Source: Oscillospiraceae bacterium (GTDB lineage: Bacteria; Bacillota; Clostridia; Oscillospirales; Ruminococcaceae). Taken from it: a DNA stretch of 44,288 bases. The position numbers were made by a program, and so were the translations under genes. Below the pieces are notes generated by a model. That model searched no databases. It had not been told where the DNA came from and worked only from the letters and a program-made list of their open reading frames with translations. The stretch spans positions 1 through 44,288 of the forward strand of contig JAEEXH010000016.1 in NCBI GenBank assembly GCA_016291435.1, given 5' to 3'. Shown here piece by piece: positions 33,399 to 41,023 of this stretch (its first letter is position 1; the number at the start of each line of letters is the position of its first letter).

Positions 33399-33737
33399 AT
33401 GAGCAAAGCCAGAAGACATGCGGCAGAGCGCCGCACAGATGCGCTCGACGACCGTGCCGTGGAGCTCGGCAGCTATATTCTGGAGCACGGTGCCACCGTC
33501 CGCAGCACCGCAGAGGCGTTCGGCATCTCGAAATCGACCGTGCACAAGGATGTGTCTGTGCGGCTGCCGCAGCTCCACGCGGGGCTCTCCGCTCAGGTAC
33601 ACGCCGTGCTTGAGAAAAACAAGCAGGAGCGCCATATCCGCGGCGGGCTCGCCACCAAGCGGAAATATGCCCTGCGCCGCGCCGGAACCCGTGCAGGCAT
33701 CTGCCAAGATTCTCCGGCGTGCAGAGACGAATTGTGA
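33399..33737 (+). CDS. spoIIID: Stage III sporulation protein D
   Basis: This 112-residue protein has the SpoIIID helix-turn-helix (HGATVRSTAEAFGISKSTVHKDV) and the conserved basic tail RHIRGGLATKRKYA. SpoIIID is a mother-cell transcription factor switched on during sporulation. The protein is about 20 residues longer than usual; the extra end contains two cysteines. GAGGAGG precedes the ATG. It shows that the organism belongs to a spore-forming lineage. Confidence 0.92.
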   Translation: MSKARRHAAERRTDALDDRAVELGSYILEHGATVRSTAEAFGISKSTVHKDVSVRLPQLHAGLSAQVHAVLEKNKQERHIRGGLATKRKYALRRAGTRAGICQDSPACRDEL

Positions 33738-33765
33738 CAAAATTGAAAAATCCGCGTCTTCCCCC

Positions 33766-33794
33766 TTGACACGGCACTGAAAAAGTAGTAAAAT
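33766..33794 (+). promoter_or_regulatory. SigA-type promoter of pfkA
   Basis: TTGACA (33766-33771), 17 bp, TAAAAT (33789-33794). Transcription should start near 33801, so the ATG at 33800 cannot be the pfkA start. Confidence 0.8.
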
Positions 33795-33874
33795 AGAACA
33801 TGGCAAATGCTGTAATAAAGAAAGGATATGCCTCGGTCTCAGAGACATGGCATCAATTCAAGGAGGATCCACAT

Positions 33875-34849
33875 ATGAAGCGAATCGGCATACTGACAAG
33901 CGGCGGCGACGCACCGGGCATGAACGCGGCGATCCGTGCCGTCACGAGAACTGCCCTTTATAAGGGCATGGAGGTCGTCGGCATCCGCAGAGGCTATAAC
34001 GGTCTGCTGCACGGTGATACCTTCGAGATGAACGCACGTTCCGTCTCGTCCATCATCCAGCGCGGCGGCACGCTGCTCTATACCGCACGCTGCCCCGAGT
34101 TCAAGGAGGAGGCAGGTGTGCTGAAGGGTGTTGAGGCATGTCATGAGCTCGGCATCGAGGGTCTGGTCGTCGTCGGCGGCGACGGCTCTTACCGCGGCGC
34201 GGGCGATCTTTCCCGCCACGGCATCGCTTGCGTGGGTCTCCCGGGCACCATCGACAACGATATTTCCAGCACCGATTTCACCATCGGCTACGATACCGCA
34301 ATGAACACCGTCATGGAGCTCGTCGATAAGCTCCGCGATACCAGCCACAGCCACGACCGCTGCTCCGTCGTCGAGGTCATGGGCAGAGGCGCAGGCTATA
34401 TCGCTGTCAATACCGGTGTTGCGTGCGGCGCCGTTGAGGTGCTCTGCCCCGAGAAGGAATTTGACATCGAGAAGATCGTCGAGAAGATGCAGGCAAGCCG
34501 CAAGATCGGCAAGCAGAACTTCATCATCATCGTCGCAGAGGGCGTTGCAATGCAGGCGCCGAACTACTCCGCAGATCTCGCAAAATTCATTGAGGCAAAG
34601 ACCGGCATCGAGTCCCGCGCAACTGTACTCGGACATGTTCAGCGCGGCGGTTCGCCGACTGTGCGCGACCGTGTGCTCGCAAGCCAGATGGGCAACTACG
34701 CCGTGAACCTGCTTGAGCAGGGCATCGGCAACAGAGTGGTCGGTATCCGCGGCACCAAGCTCGTGGATTACGATATTCAGGAGGCACTTCAGATGAAGAA
34801 GCCTTTTGACGACGATCTCTATGAGATGAACCGTCAGATCAGCATCTGA
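33875..34849 (+). CDS. pfkA: ATP-dependent 6-phosphofructokinase
   Basis: A 324-residue PfkA of usual length. It has the motifs ILTSGGDAPGMNAAIRA, VVVGGDGSYRGA, GLPGTIDNDI (catalytic Asp), EVMGRGAGYIA and GHVQRGGSPTVRDR. It phosphorylates fructose 6-phosphate in glycolysis. AGGAGG precedes the ATG at 33875. It has its own promoter and may run on into the folT riboswitch region, as no strong terminator is seen directly behind it. Confidence 0.97.
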   Translation: MKRIGILTSGGDAPGMNAAIRAVTRTALYKGMEVVGIRRGYNGLLHGDTFEMNARSVSSIIQRGGTLLYTARCPEFKEEAGVLKGVEACHELGIEGLVVVGGDGSYRGAGDLSRHGIACVGLPGTIDNDISSTDFTIGYDTAMNTVMELVDKLRDTSHSHDRCSVVEVMGRGAGYIAVNTGVACGAVEVLCPEKEFDIEKIVEKMQASRKIGKQNFIIIVAEGVAMQAPNYSADLAKFIEAKTGIESRATVLGHVQRGGSPTVRDRVLASQMGNYAVNLLEQGIGNRVVGIRGTKLVDYDIQEALQMKKPFDDDLYEMNRQISI

Positions 34850-34893
34850 GATCGTTTCATGCCGTGCACTGTGCAGACAAACCGCACAGCGCA

Positions 34894-34999
34894 TCAGAGT
34901 AGAATATTCCGCGTAAAGTGCCGCCCGAACGGGGAGTTGTCGGACGGACGAAAAGCAGACTGCGTTCTCGCTTGCGGTGGAATATTCGCATCCCGCTGA
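34894..34999 (+). ncRNA. Tetrahydrofolate (THF) riboswitch of folT
   Basis: The conserved core is present in order: AGAGTAG, TTCCGCGTAAAGTGCC, GAACGGGGAGTTGTC, GGACGAAAAGC, then GCGGTGGAATATTCGCATCCCGCT. A short closing stem pairs TCAG (34894-34897) with CTGA (34996-34999). The internal stem GAATATTCC / GGAATATTC is strong. It precedes a folate transporter, the usual target of this riboswitch class in Firmicutes. Confidence 0.9.
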
Positions 35000-35016
35000 G
35001 GCATAAGGGAACAGAC

Positions 35017-35061
35017 AACACTCCTTTGTGCATTCAGTCATTGTGCAAAGGAGTGTTTTAT
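35017..35061 (+). terminator. Riboswitch expression platform: hairpin holding the folT ribosome site
   Basis: AACACTCCTTTG (35017-35028) pairs perfectly with CAAAGGAGTGTT (35046-35057), then TTATT. The folT Shine-Dalgarno AAAGGAG is inside the 3' arm, so the hairpin can both end transcription and hide the ribosome site. Confidence 0.8.
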
Positions 35062-35062
35062 T

Positions 35063-35662
35063 ATGAAAAAAGTATGTTCGGCTTTCTCCCAATCCGCTGC
35101 GGAGCTCAAGGAGCTGCGCTCTGTCATCGTCACAGGTCTGCTGATCGCCCTCTCTATGGTGATCGAAGGCTTCACAATCAACTTAGGCTTTGCAAAGATC
35201 AATTTTGCATTTCTTGCCATCGCTGCGATCGGCATGCTCTACGGCCCGAGCGTGAGCTTCTTTGCGGGCGCAATCTGTGATGTGCTCGGCTATCTCGTTG
35301 CACCGGACGGAACCTTTTTCCCGCTCTACACGCTGATCGGCGCAGCGCAGGGTCTCATCTACGGCCTGATCGCCTACCGCAAATATGTGAAGCGGACAGG
35401 CAGCCAGCGTCTGGCCGAGGTCATGATCCGGCTCTTTATCGCCCGCATTCTCGATGTTGCCGTCATCAATCTGGTCTGCAACACCGCCGCGAATTTCCAC
35501 TACGGCTTCCTCTCTGACCGCACCGTCGGCGCTGCCATCGCAGCCCGCGTCGCGAAAAATCTCATTGAGCTGCCGTTCGATCTCATTCTGATCGCTGCCA
35601 TTCTGCCCGCTGTGCTCGCAGCCTATGAGCAGGTCTTCAAAAAGCAGCGCATCAGCGCGTAA
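35063..35662 (+). CDS. folT: Folate ECF transporter S component
   Basis: This 199-residue, six-helix membrane protein belongs to the FolT branch of energy-coupling-factor substrate-binding proteins. LRSVIVTGLLIALSMVIE at the start, FAKINFAFLAIAAIGMLYGP and GAICDVLGYLV are typical. It captures folates and works with a shared EcfA/A'/T module encoded elsewhere. The THF riboswitch in front confirms the assignment. Confidence 0.93.
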   Translation: MKKVCSAFSQSAAELKELRSVIVTGLLIALSMVIEGFTINLGFAKINFAFLAIAAIGMLYGPSVSFFAGAICDVLGYLVAPDGTFFPLYTLIGAAQGLIYGLIAYRKYVKRTGSQRLAEVMIRLFIARILDVAVINLVCNTAANFHYGFLSDRTVGAAIAARVAKNLIELPFDLILIAAILPAVLAAYEQVFKKQRISA

Positions 35663-35676
35663 AATCGGAGGATAAT

Positions 35677-36489
35677 ATGAAACTCGGTTTTCTCGGTGCC
35701 GGCAATATGGGCACCGCTATGATGCGCGGCATTGCCGCTTCGCCCCTCATGCAGGACGGCACGATCGCGCAGATCATGAGCTTTGACACCGACAGCGCAA
35801 AGCTCAGCGCACTCGCTGAAATCGGCGTATCTGCGTGCGAATCCGCGCAGGCGCTCGCCGATGCTTCGGATTTTCTCGTGCTTGCGGTCAAGCCGCAGGT
35901 GTTAGGCGGCGTGCTCGAATCGCTGACACTGCGCAAAGAGCAGGTCATCATCTCGATCTGCGCCGGCATCTCTGCGGAATTCATCCGCAGCCGCACGATT
36001 CCCGATGCACGCATCATCCTTGTCATGCCGAACACCCCGCTGATGCTCGGTCTCGGCGCGACCGCCCTCGCGAAATGTGACGGCATCACCGACAGCGAAT
36101 TTGCGCTGGCAAAGCAGATGTTCGCAACCTGCGGCATCGCGGAGGAAGTGCCCGAAAGCAAAATGCGCGAGATCATCGCCGTCAACAGCAGCTCGCCCGC
36201 GTTCCTCTATCTCTTTGCAAAGGGATTTCTCGAATTTGCGGAGAAGGAAGGCATCGAAAGCGGCGCAGCGCTCCGTCTCTTTGCACAGGCGATGGTCGGC
36301 TCCGCAAAAATGATGACCGATTCCGGCTATTCCATCGACGAGCTGATCAAAATGGTCTCCTCCCCCGGCGGCACCACGCTTGCCGGTCTCTCGGAGCTCT
36401 ATGACGGCGACCTCACCGGCACTGTCAGAAAGTGCTGCGAGCACTGCACCGACCGCGCCTATGAGCTTGCAGGCGCAGAACGCAGATAA
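35677..36489 (+). CDS. proC: Pyrroline-5-carboxylate reductase
   Basis: A 270-residue enzyme for the last step of proline synthesis. The N-terminal Rossmann motif is LGFLGAGNMGTAM. The middle has FLVLAVKPQVLGGVL and ILVMPNTPLMLGLGATAL. The C-terminal ProC signature is MVSSPGGTTLAGLSEL. CGGAGG precedes the ATG, 15 bp after folT, so it may share the folT transcript. Confidence 0.97.
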   Translation: MKLGFLGAGNMGTAMMRGIAASPLMQDGTIAQIMSFDTDSAKLSALAEIGVSACESAQALADASDFLVLAVKPQVLGGVLESLTLRKEQVIISICAGISAEFIRSRTIPDARIILVMPNTPLMLGLGATALAKCDGITDSEFALAKQMFATCGIAEEVPESKMREIIAVNSSSPAFLYLFAKGFLEFAEKEGIESGAALRLFAQAMVGSAKMMTDSGYSIDELIKMVSSPGGTTLAGLSELYDGDLTGTVRKCCEHCTDRAYELAGAERR

Positions 36490-36504
36490 CAGGTATAAAT
36501 TCTG

Positions 36505-36535
36505 ATCCCTCCGCATAAGCTGTCAGCGGAGGGAT
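36505..36535 (+). promoter_or_regulatory. Hairpin that hides the ribosome site of the following gene
   Basis: ATCCCTCCGC (36505-36514) pairs perfectly with GCGGAGGGAT (36526-36535), loop 11. The right arm contains GGAGGG, the Shine-Dalgarno of the gene starting at 36541. No T run follows, so translation control is more likely than termination. Confidence 0.6.
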
Positions 36536-36540
36536 GCAAT

Positions 36541-37176
36541 ATGATCACTGAAACCGGCACACAGATCCGTGCGCGCACAGAACGGACAAGCGCACTGAAC
36601 AAGCCGCTCGACCCCGTGAAGCTGCTGCTGCTTCTGATGCTCGCAGGCACAGCGCTCGGCACGGCACTGCGGCAGCTTTTCCCGGATGCCGCGCTGCATC
36701 CGCTGCTGACACAGGGGCTTTGCTATACCGAGCATCTCCGCACACTCTGGGATGTCTTCTGCACCGCAGCGCTCCCGGTCGTGCTGCTGCTTGGCGGCGC
36801 GCTGCTGCTCAGCGGCTGGGGCTGGGGACAACCTCTGCTCTGTGCGCTGCTGCTTTCACGCGGCACGGCTTACGGCATCGCGGCGGCTGACTGCTTCTTG
36901 CAGTACGGCTTCCGGCAGGGCTTCTGCATCGCAGGGGCGTTCATCTTCCCGATGGCATTTCTTTCTGCAATGCTGCTGCTCTTTCCGCTGCGGGATGCCC
37001 TCGCGCTCTCCTGCCGCATCGCGGAATATCTCGTGAAAAGCAATGCCGACCCGGAAATCGGCGCAAAGCAGCATCATCTCGTGATGACCGTGCTGCGGTC
37101 GGTGCTGCTCACCGTGCCCGCCGCCGGAGTCCATACCGCGCTCATCTGGGCGCTGAACGGCAGACTGCCGGCATGA
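36541..37176 (+). CDS. Polytopic membrane protein resembling SpoIIM
   Basis: This 211-residue protein has five to six hydrophobic helices after a charged N-terminus. The layout (a lone helix at ~27-45, an outside loop, then closely packed helices with LLLGGALLLSGWGWGQPLLCALLLSRGTAYGIA) resembles stage II sporulation protein M, a part of the DMP engulfment complex, but identity is not certain. Its ribosome site is buried in a hairpin. It lies between proC and a second membrane gene. Confidence 0.65.
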   Translation: MITETGTQIRARTERTSALNKPLDPVKLLLLLMLAGTALGTALRQLFPDAALHPLLTQGLCYTEHLRTLWDVFCTAALPVVLLLGGALLLSGWGWGQPLLCALLLSRGTAYGIAAADCFLQYGFRQGFCIAGAFIFPMAFLSAMLLLFPLRDALALSCRIAEYLVKSNADPEIGAKQHHLVMTVLRSVLLTVPAAGVHTALIWALNGRLPA

Positions 37177-37210
37177 CACACAGGACATACAAATCGAAAG
37201 GAGTGTTCCC

Positions 37211-38119
37211 ATGGGTCTCTTTGGGAGCTATCAGAACGCCGGCCCCGGCATCAATCCCCATGCACCGAAAAAAGCGCCGTTCTTCCGCTTCTGGGAGGTC
37301 ATGTGGCGCAATATCAGCAAGCTGTTCGGGCTCAATCTCATCTTCACTCTGCTGCACGCACCGCTGCTGCTCTCGCTGATCATCTTCATCGAAGCGGAGT
37401 CAAATCTCAAAAACGCAATGACAATCGCGCTGCTGGTGATCCAGTTTATCTTAGAAGGACCAATCATGGCGGGCTGTGCGCGTGTCCTGCGGCTGATCGT
37501 GCTGGACAAGGCGTTCTTCCTCGGCGATGAATTCAAAAAGGGCTTCTCCAAGAATTTCGGCATGGCGTTTCTCATCTGGGTGATCGACGCTGTCGTGATT
37601 GCCTCGGTCTACGCAGGATTTTCTGTATATCCCGCGCTCGCTAAGAGCACCGGCTCGAAGCTCGTCTATATCCCCTATGTGATCTCGCTGGCGATCGCGC
37701 TGATCCTGCTGTTCATGAATTACTACATGCTGCCCTTGCAGGTCGCGACCAGACTCAGCAAGAAAAGCGTCTTCAAAAATGCCTTCATGCTTGCTGTGCT
37801 GGCACCGAAGCAGTGCCTCATCACGCTGCTCGGCATCGTTCTGATGCTCGGCTCGGCGATCGGGCTGCTGCTGCTCAACAGCTATTTCATGTTCCTGCTG
37901 GCATTTTATCCCGCCGCATTCATCGGCTATCTCGTGATGTTCGTGAATTACCCGGTCATCCAGAAATATGTCATCAATCCGTATTATGAGGACACCGGCG
38001 AGCAGAACCCCGAAGCGGAGGAGGAAATCCCCGAGGAGGAGCGCGTCTTCACCGACCGCGGCGGCACCGAAACGCCCGTCAAGAAGCAGAAGCAGAAGCG
38101 CGGGAAGACAATATCGTAA
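37211..38119 (+). CDS. DUF624/YesL-like membrane protein
   Basis: A 302-residue protein. After a short start (GPGINPHAPKKAPFFRFWEVMWRNISKLFGLNL) come about six helices with the repeated half-pattern of YesL/DUF624 proteins. The C-terminal ~45 residues are charged (EEEIPEEER, then KKQKQKRGK) and cytoplasmic. Function unknown; YesL relatives are often near sugar uptake genes, which is not the case here. AAAGGAG precedes the ATG. Confidence 0.7.
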   Translation: MGLFGSYQNAGPGINPHAPKKAPFFRFWEVMWRNISKLFGLNLIFTLLHAPLLLSLIIFIEAESNLKNAMTIALLVIQFILEGPIMAGCARVLRLIVLDKAFFLGDEFKKGFSKNFGMAFLIWVIDAVVIASVYAGFSVYPALAKSTGSKLVYIPYVISLAIALILLFMNYYMLPLQVATRLSKKSVFKNAFMLAVLAPKQCLITLLGIVLMLGSAIGLLLLNSYFMFLLAFYPAAFIGYLVMFVNYPVIQKYVINPYYEDTGEQNPEAEEEIPEEERVFTDRGGTETPVKKQKQKRGKTIS

Positions 38120-38158
38120 AAAAATCCGGCCCCGGTACAGCAAAAGTACCGGAGCCGG
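38118..38158 (-). terminator. Terminator of the minus-strand Cys-rich microprotein transcript
   Basis: A 13-bp stem (38126-38138 with 38146-38158, near perfect, CCGGCNCCGGTAC type) is followed on the minus strand by seven T (38124-38118). It may also serve the plus-strand membrane gene, though the tail on that side is poor. Confidence 0.75.
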
Positions 38159-38220
38159 TATGCATTTCGCAGGCCGCGGCGCCTGACACACCGGGCTCGC
38201 ATCATTTACGGGAGCGCAAT

Positions 38221-38289
38221 TCAGCAGCAGCCGCCGCAGAAATTCTTCAGGATCGCGCAAAGCGTCTGAAACCAGTTATTGCAGCACAT
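38221..38289 (-). CDS. 22-residue microprotein with six cysteines
   Basis: A short ORF reads MCCNNWFQTL, then CAILKNFCGGCC, then TGA. Six of the 22 residues are cysteine (2, 3, 11, 18, 21, 22). Hydrophobic residues alternate between them, suggesting a small amphipathic or membrane-associated helix with Cys pairs at both ends. AAAGGAG lies nine bases before the ATG. A promoter at 38337-38365 and a terminator at 38118-38158 bound a ~210-nt transcript containing no other gene. Metal binding or lipid modification is possible, but no family is known to me. It could instead be a regulatory RNA whose ORF is incidental, but the complete expression signals argue for translation. Confidence 0.6.
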   Translation of the reverse strand: MCCNNWFQTLCAILKNFCGGCC

Positions 38290-38336
38290 TTTGCTTTTCT
38301 CCTTTATGGATTTCCCTCCGGGTGCGGGATGCTTAT

Positions 38337-38365
38337 ATTATAGCAGATGCGTCGGTTTATTGCAA
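38337..38365 (-). promoter_or_regulatory. SigA-type promoter of the Cys-rich microprotein
   Basis: Minus-strand TTGCAA (38365-38360), 17 bp, TATAAT (38342-38337); start near 38330. The neighbouring stretch 38366-38504 shows nothing recognisable. Confidence 0.75.
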
Positions 38366-38504
38366 TACAAAGATTCTGGAAGCGATCGCGGAAGATCCTG
38401 CCGCAAAAAATGAAATGAAACACGAGAAATCGAGAGAATGGGAGCAAAATCAAGAGATATGCAGAGATTGAGCGATATATTTTGAATTTTCGGCATTTTG
38501 CCGA

Positions 38505-38533
38505 TTGACTTCTGAAAAAGAATCCTGTATAAT
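38505..38533 (+). promoter_or_regulatory. SigA-type promoter of rplM-rpsI
   Basis: TTGACT (38505-38510), 17 bp, TATAAT (38528-38533). Confidence 0.85.
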
Positions 38534-38540
38534 AGAAAAG

Positions 38541-38585
38541 CACGCCGGAAAGGGCACGATCCCCGTCATGCCCGAAACTCGGTGA
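38541..38585 (+). promoter_or_regulatory. Possible L13 autoregulatory leader
   Basis: The 5' leader of rplM contains GGGCA / TGCCC around a 12-base loop, enclosed by a short CCG/CGG stem with asymmetric internal loops. L13 leaders with such a structure are known in Firmicutes; the match here is by position and fold only. Confidence 0.35.
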
Positions 38586-38612
38586 AGAACATCAAATATG
38601 GAGGAAGATACT

Positions 38613-39041
38613 ATGTCAACGACTATGCCCAAGGCTCAGGAAATCGAGCGCAAGTGGTATATTATTGACGCAGCAGGTCAGCCCCTCGGTAAGACCGCTG
38701 CAAAGGCTGCTTCGCTGCTCCGCGGCAAGCACAAGGTCGATTTCACCCCGAATGTCGATTGCGGTGACCATGTCATCATCATCAACTGCGGCAAGGCAGT
38801 CCTCACCGGTAAGAAGCTCGATCAGAAGTTCGAGATCTGGCACACCGGCTGGATCGGCCACCTCAAGAAGGTCTCCTACCGTGAGCTGATGGAGAAGAAG
38901 CCTGAGCACGCAATGTTCATCGCGGTGCAGGGCATGCTCCCGAACAATCATCTCGGCAGAACTTCCATGAAGCGTCTCCGCGTTTATGCAGGCGCTGAGC
39001 ACAAGAACCAGGCACAGAAGCCTGAGCTCTACACACTGTAA
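38613..39041 (+). CDS. rplM: 50S ribosomal protein L13
   Basis: A 142-residue L13 with RKWYIIDAAGQPLGKTAAKAA, the KGDHVVVIN-like DCGDHVIIINCGKAV, AVQGMLPNNHLGRTSMKRLRVYAGAEH and PELYTL. GGAGG stands eight bases before the ATG at 38613; the longer frame from 38598 starts within that site. It forms the usual L13-S9 operon. Confidence 0.97.
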   Translation: MSTTMPKAQEIERKWYIIDAAGQPLGKTAAKAASLLRGKHKVDFTPNVDCGDHVIIINCGKAVLTGKKLDQKFEIWHTGWIGHLKKVSYRELMEKKPEHAMFIAVQGMLPNNHLGRTSMKRLRVYAGAEHKNQAQKPELYTL

Positions 39042-39057
39042 GAAAGGAGCCTAGATC

Positions 39058-39474
39058 ATGAGTGAAACTGTTTCCTACGAAGCAAAGCTGAAGTCCTTCT
39101 ACGGGACCGGCAGAAGAAAGCATTCCGTTGCAAGAGTTCGCCTTTACCCGGGCTCCGGCAATGTCACCATCAACGGCAGAAGCATTGATGAGTACTTCGG
39201 TCTCGAGACCCTGAAGCTCATCGTCCGTCAGCCGCTTGAGCTCACCGAGACCGGCGCACAGTTCGACATCGTCTGCACTGTTGCCGGCGGCGGTGTGACC
39301 GGTCAGGCAGGTGCAATCCGTCACGGTGTTGCACGCGCTCTGCTCCAGTTCAATGCTGAGCTCCGCCCGGCACTGAAGAAGGCAGGCTATCTGACCCGCG
39401 ACCCGAGAATGAAGGAAAGAAAGAAGTACGGTCTCAAGGCAGCTCGCCGTGCACCGCAGTTCTCCAAGCGCTGA
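39058..39474 (+). CDS. rpsI: 30S ribosomal protein S9
   Basis: A 138-residue S9 with [36 protein letters not shown] and the conserved end [20 protein letters not shown]. The final Lys-Arg reaches the ribosomal P site. AAAGGAG precedes the ATG, 16 bp after rplM. Confidence 0.98.
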   Translation: MSETVSYEAKLKSFYGTGRRKHSVARVRLYPGSGNVTINGRSIDEYFGLETLKLIVRQPLELTETGAQFDIVCTVAGGGVTGQAGAIRHGVARALLQFNAELRPALKKAGYLTRDPRMKERKKYGLKAARRAPQFSKR

Positions 39475-39505
39475 TTTTCGGATCATATCGCATTTATATG
39501 CAAAC

Positions 39506-39540
39506 AAAGCACCTGTTCCGTTCGGAGCAGGTGCTTTTCT
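39506..39540. terminator. Terminator between rpsI and the convergent membrane gene
   Basis: AAGCACCTG (39507-39515) pairs with CAGGTGCTT (39528-39536), followed by TTCTT. The A-rich 5' flank lets it work on the minus strand too, but that gene stops right at its edge. Confidence 0.8.
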
Positions 39541-40001
39541 TATGTCTCTGTGTGCGGGGTCTCCGGCGGTTTCTTCGGTGTGTGCAGCAGCAGCGGGAGC
39601 ATCTGAAGGCGCGTCTTCGCCGGGATGTGCCTGTGCAGCCGTCTGCGGGGCAGCGGGTGTTCCTTCTCAGCGCCGAGCACCCCTCCGACCGCCCCGCAGG
39701 GCAGCGTCAGCAGCAGCGGATACGGCAAAAGCAGCGTCCCTGCGCGGAGCACCGCCGCCAGATACCAGAGCGCCGTCAGCAGGAGCGCTGTCTCCGCACC
39801 GCGCCGCATCGCATGCACCCGCAGCCGCCGTCCGGCTGTATATGCAGCAAAATATGCCCCGCAGAGCACCGGCAGCACCGCCGCCGCCCGCAGCAGCAGA
39901 AGCGGCAGATCTGTCCATGTATACACCGCCGCACAAAGCAGAAACAGCATCCCCGAGACCGGCACACCGACCGTCAGCACAGCGCGCAGCATTGTCCGCA
40001 T
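39540..40001 (-). CDS. Small membrane protein, TIGR04086/YrzE-like
   Basis: A 153-residue protein with four hydrophobic helices in the first ~110 residues (VLTVGVPVSGMLFLLCAAVYTW onward) and a basic, proline-rich C-terminal tail (~112-153). The four-helix size and glycine-rich last helix (LTLPCGAVGGVLGA) resemble the TIGR04086 family of clostridial membrane proteins; function unknown. A G-rich ribosome site (GAGGGGGG) precedes the ATG. The tail is unusually rich in His, Pro and Thr and could be read-through of a shorter ancestral end. Confidence 0.6.
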   Translation of the reverse strand: MRTMLRAVLTVGVPVSGMLFLLCAAVYTWTDLPLLLLRAAAVLPVLCGAYFAAYTAGRRLRVHAMRRGAETALLLTALWYLAAVLRAGTLLLPYPLLLTLPCGAVGGVLGAEKEHPLPRRRLHRHIPAKTRLQMLPLLLHTPKKPPETPHTET

Positions 40002-40082
40002 TGTGATCCCCCCTCACCTATCGGTATGCACGAAAATCTAAAAATATACCGCCAAAAAGCGCTGCAAAATGTTTCCAATATC

Positions 40083-40111
40083 TTGACAGAAACACAAAAA
40101 ACATGTATAAT
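40083..40111 (+). promoter_or_regulatory. Consensus SigA promoter of the zinc-ribbon/TM2 gene
   Basis: TTGACA (40083-40088), 17 bp, TATAAT (40106-40111): a perfect match. Confidence 0.85.
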
Positions 40112-40182
40112 AGAATTGCATTGATATGCAATGTGAAAAGACTCAGAACAAGATCAAAAGCATTCCATAAGGAGGAACAGGC

Positions 40183-40851
40183 ATGTTTTGCAAAAATTGT
40201 GCAGAGGTTCTCACTGATGAAGACGTAACCTGCCCGAAGTGCGGATTCGCCGCGGGTACAGGTATGAAGTATTGCGGCACCTGCGGCGAGGAGCTCCTGA
40301 TCGGCGCTGCCGTCTGCGAGATGTGCGGCACCCCCGTGAACTCCGTTCCGGGCGGCTTTGCGCAGCAGCCCCAGCATTTCCAGCAGGCATATCAGTCTGC
40401 GGCACAGCAGCAGACATTCCAGCAGCCCTATGCGCAGCCTCAGCAGACACAGCAGCAGCCGACCTATGCGCAGCCGAATGTCAACCAGCAGATCTATCAG
40501 CAGCAGCAGGCATTCCAGCAGCAGCAGCAGTTCCAGCAGCGCAGCATGCCCCCGCAGCAGCAGGCGTTCCAGCAGCCTTACAGCCAGGGCGTGCAGCCGA
40601 TCCCGGTCTATAATGTCGCGCAGCAGAAGTCGAAGGTCGCTGCCGGTCTGCTCGGTATCTTCCTCGGCGCGCTCGGCGTGCATAACTTCTATCTCGGATA
40701 CACAGGCAAGGCTGTCATTCAGCTTCTGCTGACGCTTCTCTCCTGCGGCACACTCGGCGTCATCTCTGAAATCTGGGGCCTTGTGGAGGGCATCCAGATC
40801 CTCACCGGCTCCATCAATACCGATGCAAAGGGCATTCCGCTGAAGGACTGA
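40183..40851 (+). CDS. Zinc-ribbon, Gln-rich, TM2-domain protein
   Basis: A 222-residue protein. Residues ~1-50 hold two zinc ribbons (FCKNCAEVL...CPKCG and YCGTCGEEL...CEMCG). Residues ~55-145 are a low-complexity Gln/Ala/Tyr/Pro tract. The C-terminal ~70 residues are a TM2 domain: two helices with the signature FLGALGVHNFYLGYTGKAVIQLLLTL. TM2 proteins of this build are widespread in Clostridia; function unknown. GGAGG precedes the ATG, and the gene stands alone behind a perfect promoter. Confidence 0.85.
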   Translation: MFCKNCAEVLTDEDVTCPKCGFAAGTGMKYCGTCGEELLIGAAVCEMCGTPVNSVPGGFAQQPQHFQQAYQSAAQQQTFQQPYAQPQQTQQQPTYAQPNVNQQIYQQQQAFQQQQQFQQRSMPPQQQAFQQPYSQGVQPIPVYNVAQQKSKVAAGLLGIFLGALGVHNFYLGYTGKAVIQLLLTLLSCGTLGVISEIWGLVEGIQILTGSINTDAKGIPLKD

Positions 40852-40933
40852 CCGCACTGATCCCGCACAGAATGTGATTATTACACATAGAATGCGATGA
40901 TCCGTCACAAGAAAATCACATTTCTGAAGATTA

Positions 40934-40966
40934 TTTCAGGTTCATTTCAGTTGCTTCCGATATACT
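40934..40966 (+). promoter_or_regulatory. Activator-type promoter with direct repeats for the VTC/DUF4956 unit
   Basis: TTTCAG occurs at 40934-40939 and 40945-40950, an 11-bp period, and lies 10 bp before TATACT (40961-40966). There is no good -35 hexamer. Direct repeats one helical turn apart that replace the -35 are how OmpR/PhoB-type response regulators activate promoters. Just upstream, AATGTGATT and AATCACATT (~40872 and ~40913) form a wide inverted repeat. Confidence 0.5.
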
Positions 40967-41023
40967 GTAAGCAAGATGAGGGGGAAACCGCATCACCTAC
41001 ATGTGGAAAAGGAGGCAAATCTT

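Noticed and set aside
33800..33874. N-terminal extension of pfkA by 25 codons
   Set aside because: The ATG at 33800 coincides with the predicted transcription start. The ATG at 33875 has AGGAGG and matches the usual PfkA N-terminus.
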